The notes: generated from the sequence alone by a model not told the origin. A stretch of DNA of 30,837 nucleotides from an uncultured Chitinophagaceae bacterium (GCA_934502905.1 CAKSVK010000021.1:1-30837), one strand, 5' to 3'; shown: positions 9,790 through 18,958, numbered from the stretch's first letter. Numbers and translations are program-made.

Positions 9790-12700
9790 ATGCAAAAGGG
9801 ATTTCTTTTGAAAATATTTTCCCGCAGCAAATTCCGGACAGCAAATTCACACCATAAAAAAATGTTGACAGGGTTACTGCTGTTGTTATTTTTTACATGC
9901 AGCCAACTTGCATATGCAGGAAACAAAAATGAAAAAGACAAAGAGAAGCCTGCTGTTGAAAATGCAGCAGATATAAGGGGAAGGGTAACTTCTACCACGG
10001 GAGAGCCACTGGAAGGAGTATCCATTACCGTTAAAGGCACTACTAACGGAACTACCACAGACGCCGATGGCAGATTTGCCATCAATGCCTCCGAAAACGG
10101 TACACTGGTGGTAAGCTTTGTAGGTTTTGCTACACAGGAAGTAGCGATAAAAGGTCTTACAGAGCTGAATATACAGCTGGTTGAATCCGGGATGGGAGAG
10201 CTTGAAGATGTGGTGGTTGTAGGGTATGGTACAAGAAAAAAATCAGACTTAACAGGTGCCGTTGGAACGGTAAGGAGTGAGTCGCTGCAGGAGCGTCCCG
10301 CGGCTTCGTTGAACCAGAACCTGTCAGGACGGGTAACCGGTGTGAACGTATCGTCTAATTCCGGACGTCCGGGCGGCCGCGCCAATATCCGTATCCGGGG
10401 AGCTACCTCTATCAGTGTTGCCAACGATCCCCTATATGTAATAGACGGGGTGATATTAAATTCCGCCGGTTTGCAAAACGGTAGTACGCCTATTGATTAC
10501 CTCAACCCGAACGATATCCAGTCCATCGAGGTATTAAAAGATGCTTCCTCTACAGCTATATACGGTGCCCGTGGTGCCAATGGTGTAATACTGGTAACTA
10601 CCAAAAGAGGTTCTACCGGAGGTGGAAGGCTTTCTTACGACGGTGACTTCAGCGTTGGGGTAGCTCCTAAAAAACTGGCAGTGCTGAATTCAAAGGAATT
10701 CTTTGAGGTAGAAGATATTGCTTATGCCAATGCCCAGAAGTTTGATCCCCAGGGCTGGGCAGATGGAAAGTATGTAGACCCAAGAACAAAAAGAAATGAT
10801 CCGTTATTGTTTGACGCTAACGGGAACAATTTGTATGAAACTGACTGGCAGAAAGAAACTTTCAGGAAAGCATTTACCCAGAACCATCAGTTGGGGCTTA
10901 CAGGCGGTAATGAAAAAGGCAGTTATGGCGGGTTCCTCAATTATCGTAATGAAAATGGTATTGTAACAGGATCCTGGATCAAGAGATACGCTGCCCGTTT
11001 TGTATTCGATTCCGAGATCAAAAGCTGGTTGAAAGTAGGAGGAAATATGGGATACACTGATCAAACAGACCGGCAGATAGATATTTTAGGAGGAGGAGGT
11101 ATCACGGTCATGCGGCAGGTACTGGAAGCGCTTCCGTTTATACCGGTTAAATATGCTGACGGGGCCTGGGGACGCAACAGGGATTACCCGGGCATGGAAG
11201 GAGGAGACAGTCCGTTAAGGGTGATCGAAGAAAGGTCTTATTACCTGCGTACCCAAACCTTGCTGGGAAATATGTATGCTAATATTAAGCTTGCTGAGGG
11301 GCTTGAGCTTCGGTCAACATTGGGTACCAATGTTATTAACCAGCGACTGGATAACTATAACGGAAGGGATTTGCAATACATTTCTTCCAACGGAAATGCG
11401 GTGGTTAACAACAACAGGTTTAATTCGTGGCAGTTCGAGAACTATCTTACTTACAATAAGTCGTTTGGTGTGCACAACTTAAATGCAATGGCGGGTATAT
11501 CATGGCAGCATGTAAACAGGTATGAAGCAATAGCCCGCAGCCAGGACTATTTTGATAACTTTTATAATGTAAATAACCTGGGTGTCGGCGCTGTGATACA
11601 GGCTCCCAGCTCAGTAGCAACCGCCTACGGATTGCAATCCTACTTTGGAAGGGTGAACTATACCTTACTGAACAAGTATCTGGTGACCGTTACAGGGCGC
11701 CAGGACGGATCATCTAAATTCGGAACCAATAACCGTTACGCGTTCTTCCCGTCTGCAGCATTGGCCTGGAAAGTGACGGAAGAGGATTTTATGCAAAATG
11801 TATCGTTTGTATCTAACTTAAAGCTGAGAACGAGTTATGGTGAAACCGGCAACTCCGAAATAAATGCCTACCAGGCGGATGAAATTATGAATAATTACGA
11901 GGCCGTTTTTGGTGGGAACAGGCAAATTGGAATTGGCATAGGGCGTATGGGCAACCCCAACCTGAAATGGGAAAAAGTACGCCAGGTGGATTTCGGTTTG
12001 GAGCTGGGGTTGTTTGACAACAGGATTAACCTTGAGTTTGACTGGTACAGGAAAACGGCTACCGATATGTTGCTGAGTGCACCTGTTCCAAGAAGCAGCG
12101 GTTATAATGACGTTTCCAGGAATATAGGCAGCATGGAGAACAAAGGAATTGAGCTTGCTATTAATACCGTGAATTTTAAAAACGAGAATTTCTCCTGGAA
12201 CACCACTTTCAATATATCTATAAACAAAAACAAAGTGCTGGCGCTTACCGGTGGTAGCTCTATATATTCCGGTGCAACCGTTATCCAGGTTGGACAGCCT
12301 GTAGGGTCCTTTTTCGGAAGGGTTCATATGGGCACATGGGGAACGCATGAAGCAGACCTGGCGGCGTCATATGGATGGTTGCCGGGTGATGTGAAGTATA
12401 AAGACCTGAATGAAGACGGCGTGATAAACGACCTGGACCGAACCATCATAGGTAAAGGTATACCGGACGGGTTTGGTAGTTTTATAAATACTTTCCAGTA
12501 TAAAAACTGGTCATTGATGGTTGACCTGCAGTTCATGTATGGAAACGATGTGCTGGACAGAAGTATCCACTCTGCAGAAGACAGGCAAGGCATAGCAAAC
12601 AGCTATAAAACTGTACTAAACGCCTGGACCGAGAACAACCAAAATACTCCTATTGCCCAGCTGCGACCTATACCTGCAGGGTATGATACAAACAACGATA

Positions 12701-12960
12701 CACATAAAGTGACGGATGCTTCCTTTATACGGGGCAGGAATATTTTGTTGTCGTATACATTTAATCCTCATGTGGCTTCGCGGATGAAGGTAGACAGGGT
12801 GAGATTGTTTGCATCTGTGCAAAACTTTTTTGTTGCCACCAAATACTCCGGCTATGATCCTGAGGTTTCAAATTCCGGATCACCGTTTGATCAGGGCTTT
12901 GGGTTATATGATTATCCCAGACCCAGGGTATTTATGCTCGGAATAAATGTTGGATTATAA
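9790..12960 (+). CDS. SusC-family TonB-dependent outer-membrane transporter
   Basis: A 1056-residue TonB-dependent channel of the SusC/RagA family, which takes up glycans or other large ligands together with a SusD lipoprotein. The signal peptide is long (about 43 residues; hydrophobic core MLTGLLLLLFFTCSQLAYA). Residues about 63-140 form a carboxypeptidase-regulatory-like domain (IRGRVTSTTGEPLEGVSITV), then a TonB-box-like DVVVVGYGTRKKSDLTGAV, then the plug (e.g. GANGVILVTTKRG at its end) and the 22-strand barrel. The hallmark NIGSMENKGIELAIN and the C-terminal strand ending in GINVGL are present. Length is normal. The next gene, 24 bp downstream, is the matching susD. The ligand cannot be read directly; the neighbouring exported enzymes and the inositol locus are the best hints. 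No local ECF/anti-sigma pair is seen. Confidence 0.96.
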   Translation: MQKGFLLKIFSRSKFRTANSHHKKMLTGLLLLLFFTCSQLAYAGNKNEKDKEKPAVENAADIRGRVTSTTGEPLEGVSITVKGTTNGTTTDADGRFAINASENGTLVVSFVGFATQEVAIKGLTELNIQLVESGMGELEDVVVVGYGTRKKSDLTGAVGTVRSESLQERPAASLNQNLSGRVTGVNVSSNSGRPGGRANIRIRGATSISVANDPLYVIDGVILNSAGLQNGSTPIDYLNPNDIQSIEVLKDASSTAIYGARGANGVILVTTKRGSTGGGRLSYDGDFSVGVAPKKLAVLNSKEFFEVEDIAYANAQKFDPQGWADGKYVDPRTKRNDPLLFDANGNNLYETDWQKETFRKAFTQNHQLGLTGGNEKGSYGGFLNYRNENGIVTGSWIKRYAARFVFDSEIKSWLKVGGNMGYTDQTDRQIDILGGGGITVMRQVLEALPFIPVKYADGAWGRNRDYPGMEGGDSPLRVIEERSYYLRTQTLLGNMYANIKLAEGLELRSTLGTNVINQRLDNYNGRDLQYISSNGNAVVNNNRFNSWQFENYLTYNKSFGVHNLNAMAGISWQHVNRYEAIARSQDYFDNFYNVNNLGVGAVIQAPSSVATAYGLQSYFGRVNYTLLNKYLVTVTGRQDGSSKFGTNNRYAFFPSAALAWKVTEEDFMQNVSFVSNLKLRTSYGETGNSEINAYQADEIMNNYEAVFGGNRQIGIGIGRMGNPNLKWEKVRQVDFGLELGLFDNRINLEFDWYRKTATDMLLSAPVPRSSGYNDVSRNIGSMENKGIELAINTVNFKNENFSWNTTFNISINKNKVLALTGGSSIYSGATVIQVGQPVGSFFGRVHMGTWGTHEADLAASYGWLPGDVKYKDLNEDGVINDLDRTIIGKGIPDGFGSFINTFQYKNWSLMVDLQFMYGNDVLDRSIHSAEDRQGIANSYKTVLNAWTENNQNTPIAQLRPIPAGYDTNNDTHKVTDASFIRGRNILLSYTFNPHVASRMKVDRVRLFASVQNFFVATKYSGYDPEVSNSGSPFDQGFGLYDYPRPRVFMLGINVGL

Positions 12961-12984
12961 CTAAGGAATATTAAAACATACAAA

Positions 12985-14484
12985 ATGAAGACAATTATCA
13001 ATAAATATCTGGTGATGGTAACGCTCGGTTCGGGCGTGTTATTATCCGGATGCTCAAAGTTCCTGGACGAATCGGATCCATCCAACTTCTCAACCGGCAC
13101 TTTTTATAAAAAGCCGGAACATGCCAGAACTTCTGTAAACGCAATTTATGCCAGCATGCGGGATCCTTTCTCAAGTGGTTTCGGAGGCGGCGCCTGGACG
13201 ATGGTGGAGTTTGCCACAGGGCTTGCTAACACAGATCTGGGCCAGGCAGTGAACAGCTATTTTGTAAAAGACCTGACCAATACGGCGGAGAACGGGTATG
13301 GACTGACTATCTGGACGGCTTATTATCGCGGAATTGCCAATGCCAATTCATCTTTAAAATACATTCCTGATATTGTGATGGATGAAAATGATAAGAAAAA
13401 GTTGCTTGGAGAAGCTTACTTTTTGAGGGCATGGTATTATTTCAACCTGGTACAAATATTCGGACATATACCGCTTGTAACAGAGCCGGTGAACCTGGGA
13501 TCTCCCCAGTTAATGCCCGAACAGGCTAATCCCGAAGACGTTTATAACCTGATCATAAGTGATCTTCAAACGGCAGAACAGGCAGGGTTGCCCTGGGCGG
13601 ATGAGTCAGGAAGGGTAAGCCTGGGAGCGGTGAAATCACTGTTGGCAAAAGTTTATCTCACAATGGCCGGTTTCCCGTTGGAAAAAGGAACTTCCCATTA
13701 TACCCTGGCAGCTCAAAAGGCGAAAGAAGTAATGGAATCAGGAGCATTTAAATTGTTTAACAGCTACAGCAGTCTGCGGAATCTGTCCATGAAAAACAAA
13801 GAAGAGAATATATTCATGGTTCAATATTTGGCAGGTACCGTGGCAAGCAATTTCCAGGTATTGTTACTTCCCTATAACAAGAATATTTCCGCCTATTCCG
13901 ACGAAACGGGTGGAATATATTCTACTACCGCTTTTGCGCAGTCATTTCAGCCCAATGATTTGAGAGCAAAAGAGAAACAATTTTTTTATACCACTTACAG
14001 CGCTGAGAAGAAAAGGGATTCTATCGTAAATCTCGGAGGTTATTACCTTTATAAATTTTTCGATACCACAGCAAACCTGACATCCGCCTCCAGCGGAATG
14101 AACTGGCCTGTGTTACGGTATGCCGATGTATTGTTGATGTTTGCAGAAGCGTCAAACAAAGTAAACGGGCCTAGCGTTGAGGTGTATAATGCCGTAAACG
14201 CCATCCGCAGACGCGCCGAATTGCCGGATCTTTCCGGGCTCTCTCAAACTCAGCTGGAGGAGGCGATCTGGAAAGAGCGCTGGTATGAATTGTGCTTTGA
14301 GAATATTACTTGGTTTGACATGGTACGTTTGCGTAAAGCGTTTAACGTTACCACCAAACAATTTGACGAGTATGTTGGGCACAAGTTTTCCTACGGACCG
14401 GAGCTTAAGAAAAGGGAATTGTTATTTCCGATACCTTCATCTGAGGTGTTAAATGGAAAGCTTAATCAAAATGAAGGATATTGA
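12985..14484 (+). CDS. SusD/RagB-family surface nutrient-binding lipoprotein
   Basis: A 499-residue lipoprotein that caps the SusC channel and binds ligand at the cell surface. The signal peptide ends in a lipobox, LLSGC, with Cys23 as the lipidated residue. The SusD N-terminal region follows (FLDESDPSNFSTGTFYKKPEHARTSVNAIY), with the helical TPR-like repeats (LLGEAYFLRAWYYFNLVQIFG) and the C-terminal SusD/RagB domain containing PVLRYADVLLMFAEASNKV and the closing segment IWKERWYELCFENITWFDMVR. Such pairs work as a unit in the outer membrane. The gene follows susC by 24 bp and is ended by a strong terminator at 14508-14544. Confidence in the family is high; ligand is unknown. Confidence 0.96.
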   Translation: MKTIINKYLVMVTLGSGVLLSGCSKFLDESDPSNFSTGTFYKKPEHARTSVNAIYASMRDPFSSGFGGGAWTMVEFATGLANTDLGQAVNSYFVKDLTNTAENGYGLTIWTAYYRGIANANSSLKYIPDIVMDENDKKKLLGEAYFLRAWYYFNLVQIFGHIPLVTEPVNLGSPQLMPEQANPEDVYNLIISDLQTAEQAGLPWADESGRVSLGAVKSLLAKVYLTMAGFPLEKGTSHYTLAAQKAKEVMESGAFKLFNSYSSLRNLSMKNKEENIFMVQYLAGTVASNFQVLLLPYNKNISAYSDETGGIYSTTAFAQSFQPNDLRAKEKQFFYTTYSAEKKRDSIVNLGGYYLYKFFDTTANLTSASSGMNWPVLRYADVLLMFAEASNKVNGPSVEVYNAVNAIRRRAELPDLSGLSQTQLEEAIWKERWYELCFENITWFDMVRLRKAFNVTTKQFDEYVGHKFSYGPELKKRELLFPIPSSEVLNGKLNQNEGY

Positions 14485-14507
14485 TCCGAAATCCTGATAG
14501 CTTACAG

Positions 14508-14544
14508 AAAAAGCCGCTGCAGTTTTTTGTAGCGGCTTTTTCTT
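14508..14544. terminator. Strong rho-independent terminator after susD (bidirectional)
   Basis: A stem of 13 pairs (14508-14520 with 14529-14541; AAAAAGCCGCT against AGCGGCTTTTT plus one G-U and one C-G) with an 8-nt loop, followed by T-rich sequence. It starts 24 nt after the susD stop. The A-run on the left arm gives a T-run on the other strand, so it could also stop leftward transcription. Confidence 0.9.
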
Positions 14545-14784
14545 ATGTTGGGTATGTTTCTCAATTATGGGCACAATCGGGATGTTTGCGTCCGGTTGTC
14601 CGCGACAGGACAGCTCTAAGCTGCTGTTTTTGCTATATTGTTAAATCAGGTAACCTGCAGGCACAAATCGGCCAACACATATATCCGGCGCTACAAACTT
14701 GCGTTGGTACCGGAGCCGTTGGGACGAGTTTGAGACCCGGGTGTTGCACAGGCTGATAGCCGGAGTTGATGTAAACGGACCTTG
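14545..14784. other. Intergenic stretch between terminator and FG-GAP gene
   Basis: About 240 bp with no convincing gene. I see only short inverted repeats, such as CAGCT-cta-AGCTG near 14611-14623 followed by a short T-run, and CAGGT-a-ACCTG at 14647-14657. An overlapping 91-codon frame starting at 14481 runs through the terminator and is not credible. Confidence 0.5.
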
Positions 14785-15927
14785 TCAATTTTCATTCCAG
14801 TAGATCTTTACATTCCGGGTAGCTCTTCCAGCGGCTACGATATCGGGTTTCCCGTCATTGTTAAGATCCATGACCTGCAGGTCTTCGCACGCCATGCTGT
14901 TGTCGTCTATCCAGAATGATTGCCAGTTGCCGCCGTTTTGTACGTATATTTTTACGCCTACCTTACCTTCTGAATTGGGGTTGCGCCAGCCGGCTACTAC
15001 CTGGAGATGCCCGGCATTTAAAAAATCACCGGTCGCAAGAGCATGTCCTTCTTTGAGGTCTTCGTCCAGTACGGTTGCCTTGCTGTCGGCGTTACTGTAT
15101 ACTACCAGCTTGTTGCCGTGCATGGGCTGTATCGTTGCTATCCATGGGGTTTTGTCCTTGGAGGGTACTGTTCTGATCTCTCCTACCGGTTGCGCCATCC
15201 CTGTCATCATATGCTTCCCGTTCAGTGTGCCGGAGAAATGATTGGGAATAAAAAGGACGCCTTCCTTTCCACCGACATATAATCCTTTCACTTCGCCATT
15301 CTCTTTTATAATGTCAAAGTTGTGGGTGAGGTGCAGGGATTCGTCCAGTGTAAACATTTTCCAGTCGGCTTTTGTCTTCCCGGGGTATTGGTATGCAATA
15401 ATTTTTACGCCTTTTCCTTCCCCGTTTTTATTACCCACACCATGCAGGGGCAGCACTACCAGGTAGAATTTATTATCATGTCCTTTCACCCAGCGCATCC
15501 GGTGCGTGGTGGGTTCATGGTGCAGCCTGACGGGTGTCCAGCGCTGCGTTACATCTTTTGGTTTTTCCAGGTAAAATACGGCACCAGATTGTTGATCGTT
15601 GCTCGTTTCTGAAGGATTCCATTGGGCGCCTACAGCTATTTCCACTTTCCCGTCTCCGTCAATATCTTCCGCTGCTATGCACACGTTGTCGTGCTCGGTT
15701 ATATTTTCCGCCAAAATAAATTTTTTCCAGTCGCCATTCCTATACCATACAAATTGTTTTTTGTCTGCCAGGATGATATCAGGCCTGCCGTCTCCGTCCA
15801 CATCCCCCAGGGCTAATCCGTATCCTATGGATATATCGTCGTCTATGACCTGCTCTTTGAATTGCGGCTCTTTTGCTTGAATACATGTCAACAGTATGGT
15901 AAAGAAAACGGATGTCATGGCAATCAA
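14785..15927 (-). CDS. Exported FG-GAP/VCBS-repeat beta-propeller protein
   Basis: A 380-residue exported protein predicted to fold as a beta-propeller. The first about 18 residues are a signal peptide (MIAMTSVFFTILLTCIQA; a lipoprotein reading with Cys15 is possible but the lipobox is poor). Calcium-binding-like Asp-rich loops are seen at residues 42-50 (DVDGDGRPD), 88-96 (DIDGDGKVE) and 354-362 (DLNNDGKPD). Between them are conserved-looking His segments, EPTTHRMRW (about 138-146) and LPLHGVGN (159-166), which recall the propeller of aldos-2-ulose dehydratases; I give that link little weight. It is the last gene of the leftward cluster, 82 bp after the alpha/beta hydrolase with no promoter between, so co-transcription is likely. 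Function unknown; sugar or glycoside modification in the periplasm is plausible. Confidence 0.8.
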   Translation of the reverse strand: MIAMTSVFFTILLTCIQAKEPQFKEQVIDDDISIGYGLALGDVDGDGRPDIILADKKQFVWYRNGDWKKFILAENITEHDNVCIAAEDIDGDGKVEIAVGAQWNPSETSNDQQSGAVFYLEKPKDVTQRWTPVRLHHEPTTHRMRWVKGHDNKFYLVVLPLHGVGNKNGEGKGVKIIAYQYPGKTKADWKMFTLDESLHLTHNFDIIKENGEVKGLYVGGKEGVLFIPNHFSGTLNGKHMMTGMAQPVGEIRTVPSKDKTPWIATIQPMHGNKLVVYSNADSKATVLDEDLKEGHALATGDFLNAGHLQVVAGWRNPNSEGKVGVKIYVQNGGNWQSFWIDDNSMACEDLQVMDLNNDGKPDIVAAGRATRNVKIYWNEN

Positions 15928-16009
15928 CAGTTAATGGTGAAATAGAAGTCTTAAGATAGGAAAATTTTATTAAATGCCGCTGCCGCCACCTGATTGCGTG
16001 AACGGCGTT

Positions 16010-17125
16010 TTACGGGAAAAGAAAGTACTCGAAAAAGCTACACAGTATTTCGTTGGACTCCGGCGTAGGATCGTGTGTGGAACGGTTGGTCATTGCAACG
16101 CGGTTTTCAAAGCCAAGTAATTTATTCACCCTGACGCTGTGATTTAATGCCTGCCATTGTGTAACCGGATCTTCTGATCCCCCGGACACCAGGAAGGGTC
16201 TGGGGGCCATCAAAGCATGGAGCTCATGAAGATTCCTGTTTTCTTTCCGTAACCGATTGTAAATACCATAGGCAGGCACGCTGTCACTGATCAAGCCTCT
16301 TCTTCTCCACGGTTTGGGATGATATCCCAGGTACCAGGGTTCCCAGTAATTCACATTTTCCCTGTCATCCTGCATCACAATGCCCGGGTCAGACCAGGCG
16401 GCTGCAGCAAAATTATCTGTCAGGCAGGATGCGAACATCGCCCATTTTCCTCCGAAGGAATGCCCTGCAATGCCTATCCGCTTTTTGTCCGTATCTTTTC
16501 TGTTTGCCAACGCATAATATGCGTTGTTGGCAGCATAACCCAACATCGATAACGGTTGAACGGTAGCATTCTCTATGGATGGATAGTACAGGGAGAACTC
16601 CTGTTTTTCGGTAGCTTCCGTTGTTCCGATCGATAGTGTGATAAATCCCCGTTTGGTCAGCTGAAGCGCAAAATCACGGTTGGGTTTTCCTCCCATACCC
16701 ACTGCCGTTTCGGGTTCGTAAAAGACGGTTACTACCGCAGGCTTGATGCCCGGCGTATGCGGAACCAGCAGGTATCCTTTCGTTTTTTCGGCAGGTATCC
16801 AATAGAAGGTTATGGTATATTGTGTATACCCGTCCTTACGGACAGAGTCCAGGTATACCAGTTGTTGCGTTTTCATCAGCGGCGGCCATTTCCCCAAAAA
16901 GTACTCCCAGTCCTGCAGGATCTCTTTTTTTCTCCGCGCCCAGTCTTTGGGTGTGCTTACTATGGTGCCGTTCCTGAAGATCAACGGTGAGGGATAATCG
17001 CCATAATTTTCTTTCAGCGTATCCGGAGGGTTAAAGTAAGATTGGATGTCCTTCCAGCGCTTTTCACCGCTTTGCCCAAAAGCAATGTTTCCCACCAGCA
17101 AAAGAAAGACGGCCAGCTTTTTCAC
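16010..17125 (-). CDS. Exported alpha/beta hydrolase (esterase-like)
   Basis: A 371-residue alpha/beta-hydrolase with a signal peptide (MKKLAVFLLLVGNIAFGQ). The nucleophile elbow is GHSFGG with Ser223; the acid is probably Asp319 in GGSEDPVTQW and the base His351 in RSTHDPTPES, in the usual Ser-Asp-His order. An N-terminal segment of about 110 residues (WARRKKEILQDWEYFLGKWP) precedes the core, as in large secreted acyl- or glucuronoyl-esterase-like families (CE7/CE15-like). The substrate cannot be fixed from sequence. The start is 4 nt after the stop of the Gfo/Idh gene, so the two are almost certainly one transcript and likely act on the same substrate in the periplasm. Confidence 0.85.
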   Translation of the reverse strand: MKKLAVFLLLVGNIAFGQSGEKRWKDIQSYFNPPDTLKENYGDYPSPLIFRNGTIVSTPKDWARRKKEILQDWEYFLGKWPPLMKTQQLVYLDSVRKDGYTQYTITFYWIPAEKTKGYLLVPHTPGIKPAVVTVFYEPETAVGMGGKPNRDFALQLTKRGFITLSIGTTEATEKQEFSLYYPSIENATVQPLSMLGYAANNAYYALANRKDTDKKRIGIAGHSFGGKWAMFASCLTDNFAAAAWSDPGIVMQDDRENVNYWEPWYLGYHPKPWRRRGLISDSVPAYGIYNRLRKENRNLHELHALMAPRPFLVSGGSEDPVTQWQALNHSVRVNKLLGFENRVAMTNRSTHDPTPESNEILCSFFEYFLFP

Positions 17126-17129
17126 GACA

Positions 17130-18473
17130 TTATACTTTGGGTTCCCAACCTTTTTCGTATTCCCGTGACCAGTATTTTTTCATAGCGCCGTCATCGTTTG
17201 TTATTTTGCCGGACGCCGGGTTTATGGTCAGCGACCTGCCTGCTCTTAAAGCGATATTACCCAATTGTACCAGCAAGGTGCTTTTATGCCCGCCCTCAAT
17301 ATCGGAATGAAGTGTTTCCCCGTTTTTGATAGCGCTGAACATATTCTGTATATGTATCGCATCCAGTTGTTGCGAGGGACTCACCTTGCTGGCGGCATCC
17401 AGCGGCCCGGCGTCTTTTTCCTCTTTTACGAGGTTTCCTTTTATATCAAATACTTTATAGGAGTTGCCTGCATCAATTTGCAGGGAACCCTTGTTGCCAT
17501 AGAACAAAACGCCCACATTGGAACCTTCTGCCGGCATAGCGCTGCAGCTTCTGCCTTCCCAGGTCATGAGCTTATCTTTTCCAAACTCGATATTGATCAC
17601 TTGTGTATCCGGTGTTTCCCAATCGTCTGTATACGCATACCTGCCACCGTTAGAGCTCACCCGGGTCGGGTAGTCAGCCTGCAGTCCCCAGCGGGCGAGG
17701 TCAACCATGTGGGTACCGTTGTTGAGTGCCTCACCGGTACCCCAATGCCAGAACCAGTGCCAGTTATAGTGTATCAGGTTATCCTTGAATACCCGCCTCG
17801 GGGCCGGTCCCTGCCAGAGATCATAATTGAGCCAGGAGGGCACCGGCGTTTCCTTGCCGATACCGATGGAGGGACGATTGGCGGCGTACCATGTTTTTGC
17901 GAAATAAACATTACCGATAGCGCCTGCATGTACTTCCGCTATTGCTTTAGCCACATTGGGCCATGACCGGCGTTGATTCCCTATTTGTAATACCCTTTTG
18001 TATTTTTTTACGGCATCCACCAGCAATTCTCCTTCCCGGGGGGTGTGGCTGCAGGGTTTTTCAAGGTATACATTTTTACCTGCCTGCATGGCCAACAATG
18101 CTGCGGGAGCATGCCAGTGATCGGGCGCTGCTATCACCAGTATGTCCACATCTTTGCTTTCCAGCGATCTTCTGAAATCCCCGAATCCGGTAGTCTGGGC
18201 GCTTTGAAAAGCTGCAACAGCCTGCCGGCACTTTTCAATTGCCCGGCTGTCCACATCGCAGATATGCAGTACCTGGCTGTTGGGCTGCGCTGCAAAATTC
18301 TGCGCCAGGGCGTTTCCCCGGGAGTGAACCCCCATCATAGAAACATTGAGCCTCTCATTGGCTCCTATAATGTTCCTGTAACTTCTGGCACTGAACGCAG
18401 GTAATACACCACCTATGCCCACGGCGCCGGTGGCCAGTATCGTTTTCCTGATAAAATTTCGTCTCGAACGCAT
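17130..18473 (-). CDS. Tat-exported Gfo/Idh/MocA-family oxidoreductase
   Basis: A 447-residue NAD(P)-dependent sugar or polyol oxidoreductase. The start at 18473 puts a twin-arginine signal at the N-terminus (MRSRRNFIRKTILATGAVG), so the folded protein with bound cofactor is likely exported to the periplasm; an in-frame Met 39 bp upstream would bury that signal. The Rossmann domain begins near NVSMMGVHSRGNAL; the cofactor-side Lys is in YLEKPCSHTP. The C-terminal Gfo/Idh domain contains HWFWHWGTGEALNNGTHMVD with the likely catalytic His. Homologues with Tat signals in this phylum sit in sugar-degradation loci and some oxidise sugars to keto-sugars. It is directly upstream (4 nt) of the alpha/beta hydrolase and 44 nt downstream of the DUF3817 gene. 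Confidence 0.9.
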   Translation of the reverse strand: MRSRRNFIRKTILATGAVGIGGVLPAFSARSYRNIIGANERLNVSMMGVHSRGNALAQNFAAQPNSQVLHICDVDSRAIEKCRQAVAAFQSAQTTGFGDFRRSLESKDVDILVIAAPDHWHAPAALLAMQAGKNVYLEKPCSHTPREGELLVDAVKKYKRVLQIGNQRRSWPNVAKAIAEVHAGAIGNVYFAKTWYAANRPSIGIGKETPVPSWLNYDLWQGPAPRRVFKDNLIHYNWHWFWHWGTGEALNNGTHMVDLARWGLQADYPTRVSSNGGRYAYTDDWETPDTQVINIEFGKDKLMTWEGRSCSAMPAEGSNVGVLFYGNKGSLQIDAGNSYKVFDIKGNLVKEEKDAGPLDAASKVSPSQQLDAIHIQNMFSAIKNGETLHSDIEGGHKSTLLVQLGNIALRAGRSLTINPASGKITNDDGAMKKYWSREYEKGWEPKV

Positions 18474-18517
18474 AACAGGCTGATTTGAATGGTCCAAAGT
18501 CCGAAAATACACCTATT

Positions 18518-18823
18518 TTATTTTACCTCAGTGCCGGCATATTCCTGCTTCAGCTTCCGCTCCACAAAAAAAGGTACAAAGGGAAGCAGAGAGGCGATGA
18601 AATAGAATACCATCCTTTTAAAGCTCCATTTGTATTGAATGCCACATACCACCAACAGGGCTACATAAGCGACAAACAACACTCCGTGTGCCCAGCCAAC
18701 ATATTTTACAGCCTGTGGCATATCGAAAAAATATTTAAGCGGCATGGCAATCAATAGCAGTAAAATGTAGGAAAGCCCTTCCAGAAAGGCTATGCGTGTA
18801 AATGATCTCAGATTTTGATTCAT
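18518..18823 (-). CDS. DUF3817 small integral membrane protein
   Basis: A 101-residue membrane protein. The start at 18823 (MNQNLRSFTRIAFLEGLSYI) is chosen because DUF3817 proteins begin with such a 'RxxAxxEGxSYxxLL' segment, and because the longer frame starting at 18883 would run through the predicted promoter box. Three hydrophobic helices are visible: GLSYILLLLIAMPLKYFF, AHGVLFVAYVALLVVCG and MVFYFIASLLPFVPFFV, with a basic C-terminus. The central VGWAHGVLF is the family hallmark. Its biochemical role is not known; members are found widely as single genes. It is followed 44 nt later by the Gfo/Idh gene. Confidence 0.85.
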   Translation of the reverse strand: MNQNLRSFTRIAFLEGLSYILLLLIAMPLKYFFDMPQAVKYVGWAHGVLFVAYVALLVVCGIQYKWSFKRMVFYFIASLLPFVPFFVERKLKQEYAGTEVK

Positions 18824-18828
18824 GGTTG

Positions 18829-18836
18829 CAAATATA
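18829..18836 (-). promoter_or_regulatory. -7 box directly before the DUF3817 start
   Basis: On the minus strand TATATTTG is an exact TAnnTTTG box only 5 nt before the ATG at 18823. No clear -33 TTTG lies at the expected distance, so support is moderate. If used, the mRNA would be leaderless or nearly so. Confidence 0.35.
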
Positions 18837-18958
18837 ATGTAAGAGCTGTTTCTGTATATATCTGTAGGGATGATGTATATCATGCATTATCTGGCGGAAA
18901 TGAATTTCTGAACAAATATTCTATTCCATGCAAAGTGATAAAGAAGCAAGGCCGCAGA

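Noticed and set aside
14481..14756. 91-codon plus-strand frame starting in the end of susD
   Set aside because: It reads straight through the strong terminator at 14508-14544 and has no family features.
17130..18473. The exported Gfo/Idh protein as a second inositol dehydrogenase of the iol pathway
   Set aside because: It has a Tat signal and a different C-terminal segment from IolG, lies in another transcript and is paired with an exported hydrolase, so a cytosolic inositol role is unlikely.
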